Assembly (NCBI GenBank): GCA_021772695.1
Contig: JAJFLL010000103.1
Coordinates: 1 to 11,451 of the forward strand
Length of the DNA stretch: 11,451 nt
Direction: 5' to 3'
Source of the DNA: Deltaproteobacteria bacterium
Lineage (GTDB): Bacteria; UBA10199; DSSB01
Position numbers and translations under genes: made by a program. Below the pieces are notes generated by a model. That model had not been told where the DNA came from, did not search any database, and was given only the letters and a program-made list of their open reading frames with translations. Below, piece by piece: positions 7,546 to 11,451 of the stretch (the stretch's first letter is position 1; every line of letters begins with the position of its first letter).

Positions 7546-8067
7546 GTGGTGACCACTATTAAAACTCCCCGACTCACCCTACGGAAATGGAAACCACGGG
7601 ACTGGGAACCCCTGGTTCGTTATGCCAACAACCGAAAGGTATGGATGGGTCTCAGAGAGATTTTTCCCCATCCCTACACCGAAAAAGACGCCAAATGGTG
7701 GTTGGGTCATTGCAACGCAGATCCCAACCAACACCATTTCGCCGTGGAATATTCTACGGAAGCCATCGGCGGCGCCTCTCTACAAGTATTAAATGACGTC
7801 TATCAAAAAACCGCCGAGTTGGGATATTGGCTTGGGGAACCCTTTTGGAGTCAGGGACTGGCTACCGAAGCGGTGGCGGCCTTGACGGATTGGGGTTTCG
7901 ACCAACTCCCGATCGAACGCATTCAGGCCGGCATTTTTTCACCCAACAAGGCCAGCATTCGTGTCTTAGAAAAGGTGGGTTTTGAACGAGAGGCCTGTCT
8001 AAAAAAATCCGTCTTCAAGGCAGGTCAATTGCTCGATCAATGGATTTTCGTGAAATTTAGAAAGTGA
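7546..8067 (+). CDS. GNAT family N-acetyltransferase, RimJ/RimL type
   Basis: This 173-aa protein has the usual length and layout of the RimJ/RimL-like GNAT group, which transfers acetyl from acetyl-CoA to an amino group of a protein or small molecule. It opens with TPRLTLRKWKPRDW (7-20), the classical beta1 start, has IGGASL (74-79), the beta4/motif A segment ELGYWLGEPFWSQGLATEAV (91-110) with QGLAT as the acetyl-CoA pyrophosphate loop, and motif B NKASIRVLEKVGFEREA (134-150). The substrate cannot be told. The start is a GTG at 7546 (a second GTG follows at 7549) with a weak ribosome site, 11 bases after the DUF1287 stop, so it is likely co-transcribed with that gene. Confidence 0.9.
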   Translation: MVTTIKTPRLTLRKWKPRDWEPLVRYANNRKVWMGLREIFPHPYTEKDAKWWLGHCNADPNQHHFAVEYSTEAIGGASLQVLNDVYQKTAELGYWLGEPFWSQGLATEAVAALTDWGFDQLPIERIQAGIFSPNKASIRVLEKVGFEREACLKKSVFKAGQLLDQWIFVKFRK

Positions 8068-8116
8068 ACCTTAACTCTAACCTGATCTTGACTTCAATCT
8101 TCTCATTAATTTTTCC

Positions 8117-8145
8117 TTGGGGCTTCCCTCAGGTACGTTTATAGT
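8117..8145 (+). promoter_or_regulatory. Sigma70-like promoter of the helical-repeat protein
   Basis: TTGGGG (8117-8122) and TATAGT (8140-8145) are separated by exactly 17 bases. The predicted start near 8152 gives a leader of about 22 bases before the GTG at 8174. This makes the TTG at 8117, which opens the same frame, a promoter element rather than a start codon. Confidence 0.5.
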
Positions 8146-8173
8146 CCGGCAAATCCATATTAGCGAGGTAGTT

Positions 8174-9091
8174 GTGTTAAAAATTTGCAAAGTCACTTTC
8201 CGGTATTTAGCTTTCATTCTAATCATGAGTTTTTCCTCAGCACCCCTAGGCTTTGCTGCAGAAAGTCAGCCTGCGCCACCGCCAGGTGCTGAAGCCCTGA
8301 TGGCCTATCCCAAAGAAGTCAGGCAGGCCGCCCTCGAAATCTCTTTGCATCAAAATCTCTTGGTCGAGGTGAAGTCCATTCAAATCGATGCCATCGCCCA
8401 ATTGAAAAAATTACTGCAGGGACAACCAGAATCCATGCAAAAAGATGTCTATCAAGTGATTCGGTTTCCAAAATTGGTATTGGAATTAACGGCCGGCGGC
8501 CCCAAGACGTCCAAGCAAATCAACCAATTGGTCAAAGGCTATCCCAAAGAAATTCGGAAGCCGGCCTCCCTATTGGCTCGCAATCAATATGATTTATTGA
8601 AAAACATCGTGGCCATAAGCCAAGAGGCCAATAAAAAATTTACCGACCTCATAAAAAGTTATCCCGAAGAAACCCGCAAGGCCTTCAATATCATGTTGCA
8701 ACACCCCAAGGCCCTAGACATCCTGGCGAGAAATCCCAACTATACCTATTCACTGGGCAAGGCCTATGCGGCTAAGGAAGATGCAGCGGCAAAACGCATT
8801 CAGGCCGTCGATCCCGTCGCGAGAAAAAAGGATGTGGCGGCCGGAGCCCGTAGCCAGCAGGAACTCAATATAGATCCCGAGGCCGAAAAACTCGACAAGG
8901 CCGCCAATGAGTTCGTGGCCAAGGCCAACCAACCCTTGTCAGAGGTGATGGACCCCAAAAAGGCCGCACAAATGAATATCAGTTATGTTCCCTACCCTTA
9001 TCCCGTTGGCGATCAATTTCCGTCCTTCGGTGCCGACCCCTATTGGTATGGCTATCCCGATTGGGAACCCAACGACTGGTGGTGGTACTAA
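8174..9091 (+). CDS. Secreted helical-repeat protein with aromatic C-terminal tail
   Basis: The start is the GTG at 8174, chosen because GAGG lies five bases upstream and because it gives a clean signal peptide (basic start, hydrophobic core about 11-24, cleavage near AFAA-type site GFAA-E at 29). The 305-aa product then has four helical repeats of 39-40 residues anchored on prolines 46, 85, 124 and 164, each reading roughly YPxExR, helix, P or Q, LxxL. A charged Ala/Lys-rich region (200-265) follows, and the end (271-305) is rich in Tyr, Pro and Trp, ending in WWWY. The YP-E-R plus QPE...FPKLVLEL pattern and aromatic tail vaguely recall DUF3300 envelope proteins; this likeness is weak. Function unknown. 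It probably sits in the periplasm or on the outer surface. Confidence 0.85.
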   Translation: MLKICKVTFRYLAFILIMSFSSAPLGFAAESQPAPPPGAEALMAYPKEVRQAALEISLHQNLLVEVKSIQIDAIAQLKKLLQGQPESMQKDVYQVIRFPKLVLELTAGGPKTSKQINQLVKGYPKEIRKPASLLARNQYDLLKNIVAISQEANKKFTDLIKSYPEETRKAFNIMLQHPKALDILARNPNYTYSLGKAYAAKEDAAAKRIQAVDPVARKKDVAAGARSQQELNIDPEAEKLDKAANEFVAKANQPLSEVMDPKKAAQMNISYVPYPYPVGDQFPSFGADPYWYGYPDWEPNDWWWY

Positions 9092-9203
9092 ATCTCGTAG
9101 GGGGATTTTCTCATTTCATAAAATTTCTAATTTGACCGCCTCACCCCCCAGAATTTGAGGCCATCGAATCATATTATTTAATCAAATCAATACGTTTTTC
9201 TTT

Positions 9204-9219
9204 TGGCATCCTTCTTGGA
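9204..9219 (+). promoter_or_regulatory. Weak sigma54-like promoter candidate
   Basis: TGGCATCCTTCTTGGA has a perfect -24 element (GG at 9205-9206) and correct spacing, but the -12 dinucleotide is GG instead of the nearly invariant GC. It lies about 94 bases before the ATG at 9313, in the same relative place as the sigma54 sites elsewhere in this window. I see no better promoter in 9092-9312, but the altered -12 makes this only a candidate. Confidence 0.25.
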
Positions 9220-9312
9220 TATTCCTGAAGCATCCTGCTTAAAAGGCCCGCCCTTTAAACCTAGTACTCCGCAAATTTTGCACTCGTTAAATTATTGAAG
9301 GACGGATCTGTT

Positions 9313-10086
9313 ATGAAACGTATATTAAATTCCTATTTTTTAACCCTATTTGCTTTTTTAATCTGTACCCCCGGCGCCATGGCCTTGGATGAAATTCAGC
9401 CACCGGCTTCGGACCCCACTGTGCTGGGAGCCGATCATTATTTGGAACTGACCGTAAGCGAAAACCGAGCCGATGAAGTTCAAGTTCTATTTACAGAACT
9501 AGGCAGTGAGTCGGAATTGCAACTTGAGGAATTATTGGAAAGCACCTTGCAGGTCTCCTTTTTCCAAGAACTGCTCATCAATGAAAATGTGGTGAAATCC
9601 CAATTGAATATCCCTTTCAGTCTGCGAAAGGATGGTGATGCCTTTATCGTGAAATTGAAGGAACCCGACGTTTTCGGAATTTATCAATCCGAATTGGTCG
9701 TGCACCTCGACGGCGACATCAAACCTCTTGATGTGGACCACGAATCCGAAATCGTCTTGGTGGCCCCTGAAGGTAGCCTAGCCGTCATCCACGAACCGGC
9801 CGACGAAAATGCTGAAGTAGATGCGCCCATCGTAATTTCTGAAAAGGCCAAAGGCTTTTTTCAAAACGGTGAAGTGGCTATACGCTTCGTGGTGGTTCCC
9901 GCCGAAGATCAAGATAATGAAGATAACGGTGACGACCAGGGTGGCCTCAATGAAAATGACCTTCCTGGATCCGCTTCAGGAGGTTGTAGCCTCATGACTT
10001 CCATGGCAGGAACTTCAAGCGCTGGCGGTATGTTCGCTTTGGCCTTGGCCCTCTTGGGTGGTCTGCGGTTTCGACGGAACCGATAA
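9313..10086 (+). CDS. Secreted surface protein with Cys-containing CTERM sorting tail
   Basis: The ATG at 9313 follows CGGA at 9303-9306 and gives a good signal peptide (MKR, core 9-18, cleavage after AMA at 22-24); an in-frame TTG at 9295 is less likely. The 257-aa protein has a beta-rich body (about 40-195) of unknown fold, an acidic Asp/Asn/Gly linker (198-215), then GSASGGCS with Cys225, a hydrophobic helix (about 236-250) and the end RFRRNR. This Gly-Cys/helix/Arg layout is that of MYXO-CTERM-like tails, which are recognised and cleaved by intramembrane proteases (myxosortases or rhombosortases) so that the protein ends up on the cell surface. The exact tail class is not certain. The gene stands alone: 221 bases upstream and its own terminator downstream. 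Confidence 0.85.
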   Translation: MKRILNSYFLTLFAFLICTPGAMALDEIQPPASDPTVLGADHYLELTVSENRADEVQVLFTELGSESELQLEELLESTLQVSFFQELLINENVVKSQLNIPFSLRKDGDAFIVKLKEPDVFGIYQSELVVHLDGDIKPLDVDHESEIVLVAPEGSLAVIHEPADENAEVDAPIVISEKAKGFFQNGEVAIRFVVVPAEDQDNEDNGDDQGGLNENDLPGSASGGCSLMTSMAGTSSAGGMFALALALLGGLRFRRNR

Positions 10087-10110
10087 ACCTAAAATATTAA
10101 TGTAGAGATC

Positions 10111-10154
10111 TCCCCGGTTGCCCGAATTTTTCAGGCACCGGGGAATTTTTTTTT
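10111..10154 (+). terminator. Rho-independent terminator of the CTERM protein gene
   Basis: CCCCGGT (10112-10118) pairs with ACCGGGG (10137-10143), and after one bulged T, GCC (10120-10122) pairs with GGC (10134-10136). The stem is followed by AA and nine T (10146-10154). It begins 25 bases after the stop at 10086. Confidence 0.9.
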
Positions 10155-10275
10155 AGGGTCCTAACAAAATTTAATTCTAATTGGCCGGTCCACAGTCTCT
10201 CGGACCCCTAAAATCATTTAATAAGGTGGGCCTCTTTGGGGCCTCCTATCTTCCCCATTTCTGTAATTTTCGGAA

Positions 10276-10292
10276 AAATAGGGCTCCTATTT
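10276..10292. repeat. Inverted repeat with 7-bp stem and 3-base loop
   Basis: AAATAGG, loop GCT, CCTATTT form a perfect stem, extendable by GG/CC across a two-base bulge. No T-run follows, so it is not a terminator. It sits about 90 bases before the sigma54 promoter and may be structural or a protein site. Confidence 0.4.
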
Positions 10293-10297
10293 CCCAC

Positions 10298-10314
10298 TTT
10301 GTGCAGTGCAAAAA
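10298..10314. promoter_or_regulatory. Palindrome, candidate activator site for the sigma54 promoter
   Basis: TTTGTGCA-G-TGCAAAAA is an imperfect palindrome (7 of 8 positions paired around a central G at 10306). It lies 67 bases upstream of the -24 element, in the range where sigma54 activators bind. The function is inferred from the position and symmetry only. Confidence 0.35.
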
Positions 10315-10380
10315 CTGTAATTAATTCTAGATCCACATAATTTATTCAATCATTTCATATTATTGTATTTATGTACAGAT

Positions 10381-10396
10381 TGGCACAGCCCTTGCT
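10381..10396 (+). promoter_or_regulatory. Strong sigma54-type promoter of the M23 peptidase gene
   Basis: TGGCACAGCCCTTGCT matches the consensus TGGCACG-N4-TTGCW at nearly every position, with GG at 10382-10383 and GC at 10394-10395, exactly spaced. The predicted start near 10407 leaves about 50 bases of leader before the ATG at 10458. Expression would therefore require RpoN and an AAA+ enhancer-binding activator, neither encoded in this window. Confidence 0.8.
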
Positions 10397-10457
10397 TTCC
10401 TAATAAGGCCATGGGGTCTGATCTCTTAAGTCCTGGTAGGAAAGAAAGGTAAATTTC

Positions 10458-11000
10458 ATGAAACGTTGGTTCGCGAGTCTCTTATTTATTGGCATCTCTT
10501 TAACCCTGCGAGTGGGAGAAGCCGGCATTCCCCACCACTGTGCTTTTGAAGAAATTTCTCAGGCCCATGCGGAACTATTGGTCCCCGACCCCTGGGTCGA
10601 AGAGGCCTTGGGTATCAAGGCTAATCCACCTGAATTGATTCCATGCGAGGGCACCATCACCAGTGAATTTGGGTTTCGATATTGGGGTCGTCGCCTCAAA
10701 ATGCACAACGGCCTCGACATCGCTGCACCCATCGGTACCCCCGTAGTAGCACCCGCCAAGGGAAAGGTTCTGTTCGCCGGTCGCAAATCCGGCTACGGAC
10801 TGACCTTGGTACTGACCCATGGCGATCAAATCACCACTCTCTACGGACACAATTCCACATTATTGGTGGATGAGGGAGAATGGGTGAAACAGGGACAAGT
10901 GATTAGTGAGGTAGGAAACACGGGCCGCTCTACTGGTCCCCATCTGCATTATGAAGTACGGCGGGAAGGTGAAGCGGTAGATCCTTCCAATTACATCTAA
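10458..11000 (+). CDS. Secreted M23 family (LytM/peptidase) endopeptidase
   Basis: This 180-aa protein has a signal peptide (MKRWF start, core 6-17, cleavage near GEA-G at 22) and a compact M23 domain filling residues 65-180. All hallmarks of the active family are there: the HxxxD zinc motif H83-N-G-L-D87, the conserved GTPVVAPAKGKV strand, H131 in YGHN, G-NTG-STGPHLHYEV with H162 and H164. The zinc ligands are H83, D87 and H164, with H131 and H162 as catalytic helpers, so it is probably active and cleaves peptide crosslinks of peptidoglycan. Cys28 and Cys63 may form a disulfide holding the short N-terminal arm. It has no LysM or coiled coil, so it is near-minimal for the family. AAAGG at 10445-10449 is the ribosome site. 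It is controlled by the sigma54 promoter upstream and may extend into the next gene. Confidence 0.95.
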   Translation: MKRWFASLLFIGISLTLRVGEAGIPHHCAFEEISQAHAELLVPDPWVEEALGIKANPPELIPCEGTITSEFGFRYWGRRLKMHNGLDIAAPIGTPVVAPAKGKVLFAGRKSGYGLTLVLTHGDQITTLYGHNSTLLVDEGEWVKQGQVISEVGNTGRSTGPHLHYEVRREGEAVDPSNYI

Positions 11001-11060
11001 ATTGCTGGGTCCCTCCGATCATGGTAAGTTTCCATAAAGCTACCTCGAAAGGAGACCACC

Positions 11061-11312
11061 ATGGGATTGCCCGAAGATTTCAAAAAGGCCCAAAAAGATA
11101 TTCGCGCCCTCGATAGCCTCGATACTGACAAGCTGCTCAAACTCTACGCCCTGTATAAACAGGGCACGGAGGGAGACGTGAGCGGCAAACGTCCCGGCAT
11201 GTTAGACATGAAGGGCCGTGCCAAATATGATGCCTGGGCCAAGCTTGAGGGAACCAGCGAAAACGACGCCATGAAAAAATACATCGCCCTCGTCAAAGAT
11301 TTATTGGCTTAA
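11061..11312 (+). CDS. Acyl-CoA-binding protein (ACBP)
   Basis: This 83-aa protein is a complete ACBP, the four-helix protein that binds long-chain acyl-CoA esters in the cytosol. The signature LYALYKQGTEGD (28-39), RPGMLDMKGRAKYDAW (44-59), GTS and AMKKYI-LV (70-78) is intact. Residues matching the acyl-CoA contacts of bovine ACBP are present: Tyr29, Tyr32, Lys33, Lys55 and Tyr74; the usual Trp after Lys is Tyr56 here. AAAGGAG about seven bases upstream of the ATG is a strong ribosome site. ACBP is common in eukaryotes and found in a scattered set of bacteria. The gene is 60 bases after the M23 stop, with no terminator seen between, so co-transcription is possible. Confidence 0.95.
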   Translation: MGLPEDFKKAQKDIRALDSLDTDKLLKLYALYKQGTEGDVSGKRPGMLDMKGRAKYDAWAKLEGTSENDAMKKYIALVKDLLA

Positions 11313-11313
11313 A

Positions 11314-11451
11314 TTATTTGGGATTTAACACGTCTAAGATTCGAGTGGTGTTGGTGACCACCCAGATTTTTTCTTTCTTCACCGAAGTCTTATTTCCAAA
11401 GGCAATTTGCACATCGTAATGACCCCGGGGCAGCGTTTTTACCGAATTAAC
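11314..11451 (-). CDS. C-terminal end of a minus-strand protein (start outside window)
   Basis: On the minus strand the frame is open from the right edge to a TAA at 11316-11314, giving 45 codons. The encoded end, with LPRGHYDVQIAFGN and KIWVVTNTTRILDVLNPK, looks like the last strands of a beta-sandwich domain: LPxGxYDV is a common feature of PEGA- or Ig-like domains. The family cannot be named from this fragment. Coding is supported by the uninterrupted frame up to the edge, sensible composition and the close convergent fit with the ACBP stop, one base away. Confidence 0.6.
   Translation of the reverse strand, partial: VNSVKTLPRGHYDVQIAFGNKTSVKKEKIWVVTNTTRILDVLNPK

Larger units (their letters stand above)
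10087..10457. other. 371-nt gene-free region with terminator, inverted repeats and sigma54 promoter
   Basis: No coding frame of note. From left to right it holds the terminator at 10111-10154, an inverted repeat TAGGGTCC (10154-10161) / GGACCCCTA (10202-10210), a GC-rich imperfect hairpin AGGTGGGCC (10224-10232) / GGGCCTCCT (10239-10247), a 7-bp hairpin AAATAGG-gct-CCTATTT (10276-10292), a palindrome at 10298-10314 and the sigma54 promoter at 10381. The last two probably control the M23 gene. Confidence 0.65.

Noticed and set aside
8117..8173. Upstream TTG start at 8117 for the helical-repeat protein
   Set aside because: It has no ribosome site, would bury the signal peptide behind 19 residues and overlaps a good -35 element; GTG at 8174 has GAGG at the right distance.
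9295..9312. TTG start at 9295 for the CTERM protein
   Set aside because: ATG at 9313 gives a standard MKR signal peptide and has its own ribosome site.
11002..11030. Sigma70 promoter TTGCTG-17-TAAGTT before the ACBP gene
   Set aside because: Only three of six positions of the -10 match; too weak to list as a feature, though a TG before it leaves it possible.
1..11451. CRISPR array, tRNA, rRNA, insertion sequence or defence system
   Set aside because: No spaced direct repeats, cloverleaf, transposase or integrase frame, or defence domain was seen on either strand.

Overview
The window reads as a chromosomal segment of a Gram-negative bacterium of the old 'deltaproteobacterial' type (Bdellovibrionota, Myxococcota or a related lineage). 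The reasons are indirect: several Sec signal peptides, a very large beta-rich envelope protein pair, two strong and one weak sigma54-type (-24/-12) promoters, a C-terminal sorting tail of the Cys/helix/Arg kind, a YqjD/YqjE-like membrane cassette and a bacterial acyl-CoA-binding protein. Base composition looks moderate and even. I see no insertion sequence, integrase, tRNA, rRNA or CRISPR array, so this is ordinary chromosome rather than an island. The lineage call is an inference.

Region 1 (1-5351, + strand): two very large beta-rich proteins joined by an ATGA stop/start overlap. The first is cut by the left window edge; the second is 1281 aa. Both look like AsmA/TamB-type repeating beta-groove proteins only in a general way. 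The second has no signal peptide of its own but carries three equally spaced C-x11-C cysteine pairs.

Region 2 (5352-5740): a 389-nt gene-free stretch with a good sigma54 promoter directly followed by a 12-bp perfect hairpin and U-run (possible ~75-nt small RNA, or simply the operon terminator), then a -35/-10 promoter for the next operon that also fits a heat-shock-type pattern.

Region 3 (5741-6887): a three-gene stress-type membrane cassette: a YqjD/ElaB-like membrane anchor, a YqjE-like two-helix holin-family protein and an overlapping small protein of unknown function.

Region 4 (6941-9091): a secreted DUF1287 protein (Cys/His hydrolase-like), a GNAT N-acetyltransferase, and a secreted 305-aa protein built of four 39-40-residue helical repeats with an aromatic tail, preceded by its own sigma70-like promoter.

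Region 5 (9092-11000): a secreted beta-rich protein ending in an acidic linker, GGCS, a hydrophobic helix and an Arg-rich end, closed by a clear terminator; then a 371-nt gene-free stretch with inverted repeats and a very good sigma54 promoter that drives a small secreted M23 endopeptidase with all metal ligands present.

Region 6 (11001-11451): an acyl-CoA-binding protein gene, converging with the 3' end of a minus-strand gene with only one base between the two stop codons. Taken together the window is mostly about the cell envelope: transport or scaffolding proteins, membrane stress proteins, peptidoglycan enzymes and surface proteins.
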